Origin: Billgrantia azerbaijanica | GTDB taxonomy: Bacteria > Pseudomonadota > Gammaproteobacteria > Pseudomonadales > Halomonadaceae | Assembly (NCBI GenBank): GCA_004551485.1 | Contig: SBLD01000001.1 | Span: 166,424-230,423, forward strand | Direction of reading: 5' to 3' | DNA length: 64,000 nucleotides | Shown: positions 47,329 to 55,263 of the stretch, piece after piece | Layout: each line of letters starts with the position of its first letter | How positions within the stretch are numbered: position 1 is the stretch's first letter | Notes under the pieces: generated by a model | What the model was told of the DNA's origin: nothing | What the model saw: only the letters and a program-made list of their open reading frames with translations | Database searches by the model: none | Made by a program: the position numbers and the translations under genes

Positions 47329-48456
47329 ATGACCCGCGAGATACCGCTCTACACCCTGGAAGGCGTCCGCGACGCCGAGACCGGCACCCACCACTTCACC
47401 ACCGATGACGGCCTGGGGCTGTCGCTGCTGCGCTTCCGGCGGGCGCCGTGCCGCGACGTGGTGGTGATCATCCACGGCCTGACCACCTCCTCGGACATGT
47501 TCATCCAGCCCGAGCACGAGAACCTGGTCAGCCACCTGCTGGACGCGGGCTTCACCGACGTCTGGACCCTGGACTTCCGCATGAGCAACCGCCATGCCTA
47601 CAACCTCCAGCCCAGCGACTGGTCGATGGACGACTGCGCCCTCTTTGATCACCCGGCGGCCATCGCCAAGGTCCGCGAGGTGGCCGGGGCCGACGTCAAC
47701 ATCCACGTCATCTGCCACTGCCTGGGAGCCATGAGCTTCACCATGGCGCTGTTCGCCGGCACCGTCACCGGCATCCGCTCGTGCATCGCCAACAGCGTGG
47801 CGCTGACGCCGCACGTGCCTACCTGGTCGCGGATCAAGGGCCATATCTTCCCCTTCATCATCGAGCGCCTCCTCCAGCAGCCCTACGTCAGCCCGCGCTG
47901 GAGCGAGGACCCGCGGCTGACCGTGGGCAAGCTGCTCTCGAAGCTGGTCTCGCTGTTCCACCGCGAGTGCGACGTGCCGGCCTGCCACATGCTGTCGCTG
48001 ATGTGGGGCACCGGCTGGCCGGCGCTCTACCGCCACGAGAACCTCGCCGAGATCACCCACCGCCGCGGCGGCGACCTCTACGGCCCGGTGGGGCTCAACT
48101 ACCACAAGCACGTGCTCAAGATGCTGGGGCGCGGCCACCGCACGGTGCGCATGAAGCCCGACGACCCGCGCTACGCCGACCTGCCCGACGACTACCTCGC
48201 CGGCGCCGCGGCCATCGACACCCCCTGCCTGTTCATGACCGGCGACACCAACCGCGTCTTCACCGACAGCAACGTCCACTGCCACCGCGCCCTGGAAGCG
48301 GTGGTGCCGGGGCGTCACCGGCTGGCGATCTTTCCCGGCTACGGCCACCAGGACGTCTTCATGGGCAACCGCGTCCACCAGGACATCTTCCCGCGGCTGG
48401 TGGACTTCCTGCGCTCACAGAGCGAGGACGTCCGGCTGGCGGCGGCCTCCCGCTAA
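47329..48456 (+). CDS. Alpha/beta hydrolase with cysteine nucleophile
   Basis: A 375-aa hydrolase. Oxyanion strand VVVIIHGLTTSSDMF; the nucleophile elbow reads C129-H130-C131-L132-G133, where serine would be expected in GxSxG, so Cys131 is the likely nucleophile. Candidate acid in FMTGDTNRVF and catalytic His in GYGHQDVFMG. It may act on esters of the GMC enzyme's substrate. CCCAGGAGG precedes the ATG at 47329; the longer frame from 46624 is a shadow of the GMC gene. Confidence 0.83.
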   Translation: MTREIPLYTLEGVRDAETGTHHFTTDDGLGLSLLRFRRAPCRDVVVIIHGLTTSSDMFIQPEHENLVSHLLDAGFTDVWTLDFRMSNRHAYNLQPSDWSMDDCALFDHPAAIAKVREVAGADVNIHVICHCLGAMSFTMALFAGTVTGIRSCIANSVALTPHVPTWSRIKGHIFPFIIERLLQQPYVSPRWSEDPRLTVGKLLSKLVSLFHRECDVPACHMLSLMWGTGWPALYRHENLAEITHRRGGDLYGPVGLNYHKHVLKMLGRGHRTVRMKPDDPRYADLPDDYLAGAAAIDTPCLFMTGDTNRVFTDSNVHCHRALEAVVPGRHRLAIFPGYGHQDVFMGNRVHQDIFPRLVDFLRSQSEDVRLAAASR

Positions 48457-48493
48457 GGGGCGGGTCGGGGAGCGTTGCCCGGGCGGCACAATG

Positions 48494-49936
48494 TCAGTGC
48501 CTCGTCGTTGGTCCCAGGAAACGAGTCTCGCGCATCCGTCGAATCGAGGTGTCGTCCAGCGACTGGAGCCGCAGTTCGATGGGGTGACTCGGCTGGGGCA
48601 GGGCCTCGGCGTCGGTGTGCAGCGCGATGCGCCAGGTCCGGGCGTCTCCGGCCTTGACCTCCAGGATGTCGGCGCCGACCAGGGTGAGGTCCGGCAAGCC
48701 GGCCGCAGTAAGACGATAGTGGTGGGCATCGCTGTCCTGATTGCGCAGGGTCAGGCTGTAGTGATTGAGGATCCGGCCTTCCTCTGTCTGCTCGTAGAGC
48801 TGCTGGCGGTCCCTGGTGACCTCGAACTCCAGGGGAATACGGTTGGCGATGAATGTCACCAACAAGCCGATCATCACCATAAGGGCGGCGGCATAGCCCA
48901 ACAGCTGAGGACGCAGGAGACGCGTGGGTTGGCCCGCCAGGGCCCGCTCGGTGGTGTAGCGGACCAGTCCGCGGGGCTTGCCGACGCGCTCCATGACGCT
49001 GTCACAGGCGTCGATGCAGGCGGCACAGCCAATGCACTCGTACTGCAGGCCGTTACGGATGTCGATGCCGGTGGGGCAGACCTGGACGCATAGCTCGCAG
49101 TCGATGCAGTCGCCTGTCGGAGCTGCCTCCCGATCGGACGCCTTGGGGTGTCGGTCCCGGCGCGGCTCGCCCCGGGCGGTATCGTAGGAGACGATCAGGG
49201 TGTTGGGGTCGAACATGGCCGACTGGAAGCGGGCGTAGGGGCACATGTGGAGGCACACCTGCTCGCGTAGCCAGCCGGCATTGAGATAGGTGAAGAGGGT
49301 GAAGAAGCCGATCCAGAACAGTGCCCAAAGGTTGGCGTCGAGCGTTGCCAGGTCGATGACCAACTGGCGGATCGGTGTGAAGTAGCCGACGAAGGTCACG
49401 CCGGTGGCGAAGGCGATGGTCAACCAGGCGCCGTGCTTGGCGGTCTTGCGCCATAGGGTGTCGACGCTCCGAGGGGACTGATCGCGGCGGATGCGGCGAT
49501 GTCGAGGTCCCTCGAGGCGATGCTCGAACCAGATGAACAGGAAGGTCCAGACGCTCTGCGGACAGCTGTAGCCGCACCAGACGCGTCCGGCGAAGACGGT
49601 GATCAGGAACAGGCCGAGGGCGCAGATGATCAACAGCCAGGCCAGCAGGATGAAGTCCTGGGGATAGAAGGTGGTGGCGAAGAGGTGGAACTCCCGGGTG
49701 GGCAGGTCGAACCAGATGATGGGGCGGTCGCCCCAGTTGACCCAGGGCAGCCCGAAGTAGAGCGCCATCAGCATCCAGTTCGAGCTGCGTCGGAGCCGCT
49801 GGAACAGCCCGCTGATCTCGCGGACGTAGATGTGCCGGCGCTTGGCATACATGGTCTGTGACACGGTGTCGGAGGGGGTGTGCTGGCCTACCGCGGGATC
49901 GGGGGGCAGGTCGTGCAGGGGAATGCGTTGCGTCAT
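48494..49936 (-). CDS. ccoG: Cytochrome c oxidase accessory protein CcoG (RdxA/FixG)
   Basis: A 480-aa membrane iron-sulfur protein. Several N-terminal helices, the WCGYSCPQSVWT motif, two 4Fe-4S ferredoxin motifs (CIDCELCVQVCPTG, CIGCAACIDACD), a last helix (about 345-365) and a C-terminal Ig-like periplasmic domain. CcoG reduces copper during cbb3 oxidase assembly, but no ccoNOPQ genes are present here. It follows lrgB by 49 bp and may be the last gene of the cysI run. Confidence 0.93.
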   Translation of the reverse strand: MTQRIPLHDLPPDPAVGQHTPSDTVSQTMYAKRRHIYVREISGLFQRLRRSSNWMLMALYFGLPWVNWGDRPIIWFDLPTREFHLFATTFYPQDFILLAWLLIICALGLFLITVFAGRVWCGYSCPQSVWTFLFIWFEHRLEGPRHRRIRRDQSPRSVDTLWRKTAKHGAWLTIAFATGVTFVGYFTPIRQLVIDLATLDANLWALFWIGFFTLFTYLNAGWLREQVCLHMCPYARFQSAMFDPNTLIVSYDTARGEPRRDRHPKASDREAAPTGDCIDCELCVQVCPTGIDIRNGLQYECIGCAACIDACDSVMERVGKPRGLVRYTTERALAGQPTRLLRPQLLGYAAALMVMIGLLVTFIANRIPLEFEVTRDRQQLYEQTEEGRILNHYSLTLRNQDSDAHHYRLTAAGLPDLTLVGADILEVKAGDARTWRIALHTDAEALPQPSHPIELRLQSLDDTSIRRMRETRFLGPTTRH

Positions 49937-49985
49937 ATCGATATCCAGGGAAGGAACGGTCGGTGGAACCTGTGAGGGAGGGGGC

Positions 49986-50735
49986 TCAGCCTGAGCCGCT
50001 CAGGTGGCCAAGCAGCCATGGTCCACCCAGCGGCAGGAGCAAGGCCGTTATGGCTCCGGTCAGGCTCATGGCCAGGGCGGCGAAGGCGCCAGCTTCCTTG
50101 CTGTCCTGCAGGGCCTGGGAGATGCCGACGGCATGGGCGTTGAGCCCCAGGGCAACGCCCCGTGCCGCGTGGCTCTCCACCCGGGCCAGGTGCAGCAGCG
50201 GCGGTCCCAGCAGGGCGCCGGCCACCCCCGTGAGCATCACGAAGACGGCGGCCAGCGCAGCCGTGCCGCCCAGCTCCTCGGCAAGGGAAATGGCGATCGG
50301 CGAGGTGACCGACTTGGGGGCCAGGGAGATCAGCACGATCGTCTCGGCACCGAGGCGGCCCGCCAGCAGGAGCACCAGGATCACGTTGGTGGTGCCGCCG
50401 ATGCCGATGGTGATCAGCAGTGGCCAGAGCAGCTCCCGGATGCGCTTGAGGTTTACGTAGAGGGGCACCGCCAGGGCCACGGTGGCCGGACCCAGCAGTA
50501 GCCACAGGGGGCTGGAGGACTGCTGGTAGCTGTCGTATTCCAGGCCTCCGGCGTAGAGGGCAGCCACCACCAGCAGGGTGCCCATCAAGACCGGTTGGGC
50601 GATGTGCCAGCCCGTGCGGTGCTGCAGACCGAGGGCGAGCCGGTAGGCCACCAGGGTCAGCAGCACGCCAAACAGGGGATGCTGGGTGCCGGCTTCGAAG
50701 AGCGAGGGCGTCAAGAGCTGCGTCGCATCAGCCAT
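49986..50735 (-). CDS. LrgB/CidB-family membrane protein
   Basis: A 249-aa protein with about seven helices. The family signature APKSVTSPIAISLAEELGG and RGVALGLNAHAVGISQALQDSKEAGAFAALAMSLTGA are clear. LrgB/CidB proteins work with CidA/LrgA in murein hydrolase control or small-molecule (pyruvate, acetate, glycolate) movement. It overlaps the cidA gene by 25 bp. A compact palindrome GGCTCAG/CTGAGCC covers its stop codon. Confidence 0.9.
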   Translation of the reverse strand: MADATQLLTPSLFEAGTQHPLFGVLLTLVAYRLALGLQHRTGWHIAQPVLMGTLLVVAALYAGGLEYDSYQQSSSPLWLLLGPATVALAVPLYVNLKRIRELLWPLLITIGIGGTTNVILVLLLAGRLGAETIVLISLAPKSVTSPIAISLAEELGGTAALAAVFVMLTGVAGALLGPPLLHLARVESHAARGVALGLNAHAVGISQALQDSKEAGAFAALAMSLTGAITALLLPLGGPWLLGHLSGSG

Positions 50736-51046
50736 TGCAGCAACCAGCCGGTCAAGGGAAGGCCAATCAGCAATGAGCCGAGCAGCGCCGTCAGGATGGC
50801 CCAACCATGGGCGAGGAGTGTCTCGAGCTGCGTCATGATGCCCCCGGCGGAGGGGATCAGCAGCAAAGGCAGATGGTGCAGCAGGCTCGAGGCCGTGTTT
50901 TCCAGGCTCTCGCCAGCGCCGCCACGCAGCTGGAGGTGGCCCAGCAACAGCAGCATGCCGACGATAGGGCCGGGCAAGGGGAGGCCCCAGTGGCTCAGCA
51001 AGGTGCCGAGCCACTGGTACAGCAATATCCAGAACAGGCCTTGCAT
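50711..51046 (-). CDS. CidA/LrgA-family holin-like protein
   Basis: A 111-aa membrane protein with about four helices. PGPIVGMLLLLGHL and LLHHLPLLLIPSAGGIM match the CidA/LrgA signature (PGxxxGM; LLFIPxxVG). The partner of the overlapping lrgB gene. It lies 11 bp after the DUF934 gene, an unusual place for a cid pair. Confidence 0.9.
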   Translation of the reverse strand: MQGLFWILLYQWLGTLLSHWGLPLPGPIVGMLLLLGHLQLRGGAGESLENTASSLLHHLPLLLIPSAGGIMTQLETLLAHGWAILTALLGSLLIGLPLTGWLLQWLMRRSS

Positions 51047-51057
51047 ATGCGGTGTCC

Positions 51058-51573
51058 TCAGCCCGTCCGGCGGCGAAACAGGGGGCGCGGCTCCAGGACC
51101 GAGCGCCCATAGAGGACGCTGATGCCGGCCAGGTCCTTGAGGGCGTCGTCCACCGACTTGTCCTCACGCACGGCGAAGGCATCGAAACCGCACTGGCGCA
51201 TATGGCTGAGCTGGTCGCGCAGTACGTCGCCGAGGGCTCGCAACTCACCGGTCCAGCCGAGACGGCTGCGCAGCAGGTAGGCCTGGCTGTAGGCACGCCC
51301 GTCGCGGAAGTCGGGGAAGTCGAGGGCAATCAGCGGCAGTATCGCCAGCCAGGGGGACAGGCATTCCGGTTCGTCGTCGGGGGCGAGCCAGACGCCATGT
51401 TGGCTGACGGCCTCACCGTCGAGCACGGCACGGGGCTGTCGGCTTTCCCAGTCGGCCAGCGGCAGGATCAGTGGGCCATCGGGGCGGGGCGCATGGGCAT
51501 CGCGCACCAGCCGCCAGGGATCGTCGAGGACGATGCGGGCCTCGCCATCCACCAGCTTGATCAGGTTGTTCAT
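51058..51573 (-). CDS. DUF934 protein, sulfite reductase partner
   Basis: A 171-aa soluble protein: ISVLYGRS, LRSRLGWTGELRALGDVLRDQLSHMRQCGFDAF and LPLIALDFPDFRDGRAYSQA are diagnostic of DUF934. It is nearly always next to cysI in proteobacteria, and its exact biochemical role is unknown. It starts on the cysI stop codon (ATGA overlap). Confidence 0.92.
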   Translation of the reverse strand: MNNLIKLVDGEARIVLDDPWRLVRDAHAPRPDGPLILPLADWESRQPRAVLDGEAVSQHGVWLAPDDEPECLSPWLAILPLIALDFPDFRDGRAYSQAYLLRSRLGWTGELRALGDVLRDQLSHMRQCGFDAFAVREDKSVDDALKDLAGISVLYGRSVLEPRPLFRRRTG

Positions 51574-53240
51574 GCCGGCATCTCCTCCCGCCGATAGACA
51601 CCCTCCTTGAAGGGGGCGGTCCCGAGTCGCTGCACGGCGTCATGGAAGGGCTCGCCCTCATGGCGGTGGGCGACATAGGTGGCGACGAGGCGCTCAATGA
51701 CGTCGGGCACCGCTTCGGCGCTGAAGGCCGGGCCGATCACCTTGCCCAAGGCGCTTTGCTTGCCCTGGCTGCCGCCGATGGTGAGCTGGTACCACTCGTT
51801 GCCGTTCTTGTCGACGCCGAGGATGCCGATATTGCCGATATGGTGATGGCCGCAGGCGTTCATGCAGCCGGAGATGTTCAGACTGATATCGCCCAGGTCG
51901 TGGAGGTAGTCCAGATCGTCGAAGCGTTGCTGGATCGCCCGGGCGATCGGCAGCGACTTGGCATTGGCCAGGGCGCAGTAGTCACCGCCTGGGCAGGCGA
52001 TCACATCGGTGAGCAAGCCGACGTTGGGGGTGGCAAGGCCCGCTTCTTTGAGGCTGAGCCAGAGGTCGTGGAGTGCCGACTTGCGCACGTCCGGCAGCAC
52101 GACGTTCTGCTCGTGGGTGATGCGAATCTCGCCGAAGCCGTGGCGCTCGGCCAGCTCGGCGATCGTCTCCATCTGGACGGCGGTGACATCTCCCGGCGGC
52201 GCCGCCGCCCCGGGTTTCGTCGACAGCACCACGGCGCTGTAGCCGGGGACCTTGTGCCCCTGCAGGTTGCGGCTCGCCCAGCGGGCGAAGTCAGGATCCC
52301 GTGAGAGCACCGTGCCGAACGCCAATTCCTCGTCTTCTGCCGCGGCATAGGCCGGTGGCGAGAAGGCGGCGGCGACGCGCTCATACTCCGCGTCGGTCAG
52401 GGTGGCCGGACCGTCCTGGAGGAATCGCCACTCCTCCTCCACCTCGCGGGCGAAGGCCTCGATGCCCAGGGCCCTGATCAGGATCTTGATCCGGGCCTTG
52501 TACTTGTTGTCGCGGCGGCCATGGCGGTTGTAGACCCGCAGGATGGCCTCGACATAGGACAGCAGGTGGTGCCAGGGCAGGCCGTCGCGCAGCACCTGGC
52601 CGATGATCGGAGTGCGCCCGAGGCCGCCACCGACCAGCACCCGCATGCACATCTCGCCCTGGGCATCGCGGTACAGGTAGAGGCCGATATCATGCACAGG
52701 GATGGCCGCCCGGTCCTGCTCGGAAGCGCTGATGGCGATCTTGAACTTGCGGGGCAGGAACAGGAATTCGGGATTGATCGTCGACCACTGGCGGAGGATC
52801 TCGGCCAGCGGGCGCGGGTCCAGTTGCTCGTCGTCCGCCACCCCGGCGAAGGCTTCGGTGGTGATGTTGCGCACGCAGTTACCGGAGGTCTGGATGGCGT
52901 GCATCTCGACCGTGGCCAGGTGGGCGAGGATATCCGGCACCTGTTCCAGTTCGATCCAATTGAACTGGATGTTCTGGCGCGTGGTGAAGTGACCGTAGCC
53001 GCGATCGTGGTGCCGTGCGATATGCGCAAGGGCCCGCAGTTGGCGGGAGGACAGGGTCCCGTAGGGGATTGCCACACGCAGCATGTAGGCGTGCTTCTGC
53101 AGATAGAGGCCGTTCTGCAGGCGAAGCGGCAGGAACTCCTCTTCGCTCAGCTCGCCATTGAGACGCCGCCGGACCTGGTCGCGGAACTGCTCGACCCGTT
53201 CGTTCACCAGGGCGCGGTCGTGCTCGTCATACTGATACAT
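51570..53240 (-). CDS. cysI: Assimilatory sulfite (nitrite/sulfite) reductase hemoprotein
   Basis: A 556-aa siroheme/4Fe-4S enzyme reducing sulfite to sulfide. It has the duplicated ferredoxin-like and reductase halves (HFTTRQNIQFNWI; TSGNCVRNITTEAFAG) and the cluster/siroheme cysteines in CPGGDYC and NISGCMNACGHHHIGNIG. The ATG at 53240 gives MYQYDEHDRA, a typical start; upstream in-frame codons have no support. The bipartite element at 53347-53381 stands before it. Confidence 0.93.
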   Translation of the reverse strand: MYQYDEHDRALVNERVEQFRDQVRRRLNGELSEEEFLPLRLQNGLYLQKHAYMLRVAIPYGTLSSRQLRALAHIARHHDRGYGHFTTRQNIQFNWIELEQVPDILAHLATVEMHAIQTSGNCVRNITTEAFAGVADDEQLDPRPLAEILRQWSTINPEFLFLPRKFKIAISASEQDRAAIPVHDIGLYLYRDAQGEMCMRVLVGGGLGRTPIIGQVLRDGLPWHHLLSYVEAILRVYNRHGRRDNKYKARIKILIRALGIEAFAREVEEEWRFLQDGPATLTDAEYERVAAAFSPPAYAAAEDEELAFGTVLSRDPDFARWASRNLQGHKVPGYSAVVLSTKPGAAAPPGDVTAVQMETIAELAERHGFGEIRITHEQNVVLPDVRKSALHDLWLSLKEAGLATPNVGLLTDVIACPGGDYCALANAKSLPIARAIQQRFDDLDYLHDLGDISLNISGCMNACGHHHIGNIGILGVDKNGNEWYQLTIGGSQGKQSALGKVIGPAFSAEAVPDVIERLVATYVAHRHEGEPFHDAVQRLGTAPFKEGVYRREEMPA

Positions 53241-53346
53241 GCGTGCTCTCCTCGTCCGGTCGCGATCCACCATCGCTCCGCCGGCGTCGGTGTTGTCAGG
53301 AGCGGTCGTTGTGGCTGCCCACTATGGGCGTCGGGCGGCTTGCCAA

Positions 53347-53381
53347 AACAGACTCAGATGGGGAGTAAAAAGGCATATCAG
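53347..53381 (-). promoter_or_regulatory. MocR-type bipartite element before cysI
   Basis: On the minus strand: CTGATATG (53374-53381), 16 bp, CTGAGTCTGTT (53347-53357). A -10-like CATAGT lies 20 bp further on, the same place as TAGAGT in the cydA copy, so the proximal half abuts the -35 region. Same spacing in all three copies in the window. Confidence 0.75.
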
Positions 53382-53415
53382 TTGAACGCGGCCGCTGTAG
53401 CAGGCCACATCGTGG

Positions 53416-53450
53416 CTGATATGCCTTTTCTCTCGACAACTGACCCTGTC
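53416..53450 (+). promoter_or_regulatory. MocR-type bipartite element before the regulator gene
   Basis: Plus strand: CTGATATG (53416-53423), 16 bp, CTGACCCTGTC (53440-53450). It faces away from the cysI copy; the two distal halves, with the flanking CCTTTT, form a perfect 14-bp inverted repeat (53368-53381 with 53416-53429). The proximal half matches the others at 8 of 11 bases. Likely autoregulation. Confidence 0.65.
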
Positions 53451-53523
53451 CGCATGACAGGCGCGTGCCGAAGATGGCGGTGCGAACCATCCAGAGAGGT
53501 GTGGCATGCCGCAGGAGTCATCG

Positions 53524-54978
53524 ATGGGGTATCCTGGCGTTTTATCCGAGGCGCCGGTGCCGGACCCGATGAAGCGCTACGAGCAATTCGCCGATGAGAT
53601 CGCGACCCTTATCCGCGAGGGCGTCCTGGCGCCTGGCGAGCGTATCCCCTCGGTGCGCCAGGCGAGTCGCCACTATGGCATCAGCCCCTCCACCGTGTTC
53701 CAGGCCTACTATCTTCTGGAGAACCAGGGGCTGATCACGGCCCGGGCCCGCTCGGGCTATTTCGTGCGCGAACATGCCCGGCGTCTGATGGATGAGCCCA
53801 GGATCTCCATCCAGCAGGCGGATCCCGCCGAGGTGGAGGTCAGCGAGCTGGTCTTCTCGGTGCTCGACTCCCTCCAGGATGCCAGTACGGTGCCTTTCGG
53901 CTCGGCCTTCCCCAGCCCCGAACTGTTCCCCTTGTCGCGCCTGGCCAGCAGCATGGCGCGGGGGCTGCGCGAGCTGGCGCCCGGCGAGGTCATCGCCGAC
54001 ATGACCACCGGACACCCCGACCTGCGCCGTCAGATCGCCCTACGCTACATGCTCGGTGGCATCCAGCTGCCTATGGACGAACTGGTCATCACCAATGGCG
54101 CCATGGAGGCGCTGAACCTGGGCCTGCAGTGTGTCACCCAGCCGGGGGATCTGGTGGCCATCGAGGCGCCGGCCTTCTATGCCAGTCTGCAGGTGCTGGA
54201 GCGCCTCGAGCTGAAGGCGGTGGAGATCCCGGTGCATCCTCGCGAGGGCATCGACCTCGATATCCTCGAGGAGCGCCTGGCGAAGCTGCCCATCAAGGCC
54301 TGCTGGTTCATGAGCCATCTGCAGAACCCACTGGGGACCAGCCTGAGCGAGGAGCGCAAGGGCGCCCTCTACACCCTGTTGAAGCGTCATCGGGTGCCCA
54401 TGCTCGAGGATGACGCCTATGCCGAGCTGTACTTCGGCAGCCAGCCGCCGAAGCCGGTGAAGTGGTTCGACGACAAGGGCCTGGTGATGCACTGCGGTTC
54501 CTTCTCGAAGTGCCTGGCGCCGGGCTATCGCGTCGGCTGGGTGGCGGGGGGGCGTTACGCGCCGGCCATCTCGCGGCTCAAGTTGATGACCACCATCTCC
54601 CCGTCGATTCCGGCCCAGGCGGCCATCGCCGACTATCTGCAGCATGGCGGCTACGATCGTCACCTGCGCAAGCTGCGCCATGCCCTGGAAGCCCAGCAGG
54701 CCGCCATGCTGGCGTCCGCCGACCGCCACTTTCCCGCCGGCACGCGGCTCACGCGCCCCGGCGGCGGCTACTTCCTGTGGGCCGAGTTTCCGGAGCGCGT
54801 CGACTCCCTGCGCCTGTTCCGGATGGCCCTGGACCAGGGCGTCAGCCTGGCCCCGGGGCCCATCTTCTCGGCCACCCAGGGCTTCCGCCACTGTGTGCGG
54901 CTGAGCTATGGCCACCCTTGGACGGCCCGCAGCGAGCGCGCCATGGAGACACTCGGGCAACTGCTGGCCTTGCCTTGA
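53524..54978 (+). CDS. MocR-type regulator (GntR HTH plus class I aminotransferase domain)
   Basis: A 484-aa PLP-dependent transcription factor. GntR winged helix (about 17-85; GERIPSVRQASRHYGISPSTVFQAYYLLENQGLI, given in part) and a type I aminotransferase domain with PLP Lys in GSFSKCLAPGYRVGW. I chose the ATG at 53524 because CAGGAG lies 6 bp upstream; an ATG at 53506 is in frame. MocR proteins bind pairs of direct repeats, which fits the element found here. The ligand is unknown; an amino acid linked to sulfur metabolism is my guess. Confidence 0.9.
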   Translation: MGYPGVLSEAPVPDPMKRYEQFADEIATLIREGVLAPGERIPSVRQASRHYGISPSTVFQAYYLLENQGLITARARSGYFVREHARRLMDEPRISIQQADPAEVEVSELVFSVLDSLQDASTVPFGSAFPSPELFPLSRLASSMARGLRELAPGEVIADMTTGHPDLRRQIALRYMLGGIQLPMDELVITNGAMEALNLGLQCVTQPGDLVAIEAPAFYASLQVLERLELKAVEIPVHPREGIDLDILEERLAKLPIKACWFMSHLQNPLGTSLSEERKGALYTLLKRHRVPMLEDDAYAELYFGSQPPKPVKWFDDKGLVMHCGSFSKCLAPGYRVGWVAGGRYAPAISRLKLMTTISPSIPAQAAIADYLQHGGYDRHLRKLRHALEAQQAAMLASADRHFPAGTRLTRPGGGYFLWAEFPERVDSLRLFRMALDQGVSLAPGPIFSATQGFRHCVRLSYGHPWTARSERAMETLGQLLALP

Positions 54979-55140
54979 TCCAGCGTTCCGATGCCGCACG
55001 CTTGATCCCTTCCTGATACGCCCCGCCCCCTTGGTGTTCGAACAAGGGCCGGCGAGGATGGCCAGTTGGCCGCTTCCGGCGGTGTCATGGGGTTCTCGGT
55101 TGTCACGGTTTGGAGCCGGCGTCGGGACTGCCCAAGGCAA

Positions 55141-55175
55141 CTGATATGGTATTTCTCAGGAAAACTGAGTCTGTT
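55141..55175 (+). promoter_or_regulatory. MocR-type bipartite element before cydA
   Basis: CTGATATG (55141-55148), 16 bp, CTGAGTCTGTT (55165-55175): both halves identical to the cysI copy, with the same spacing. -10-like TAGAGT at 55196-55201. Small palindromes CTCAG/CTGAG and GAGTC/GACTC overlap the proximal half. The rest of the 285-bp mocR-cydA gap shows nothing clear. Confidence 0.75.
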
Positions 55176-55263
55176 ATGACTCCTGTGCCTCGGCCTAGAG
55201 TGAGCGCATGGAACCAGACTAGGACGGGTTCCGCTCACCGCCCCCATCATCGGAGGTAGCGCC

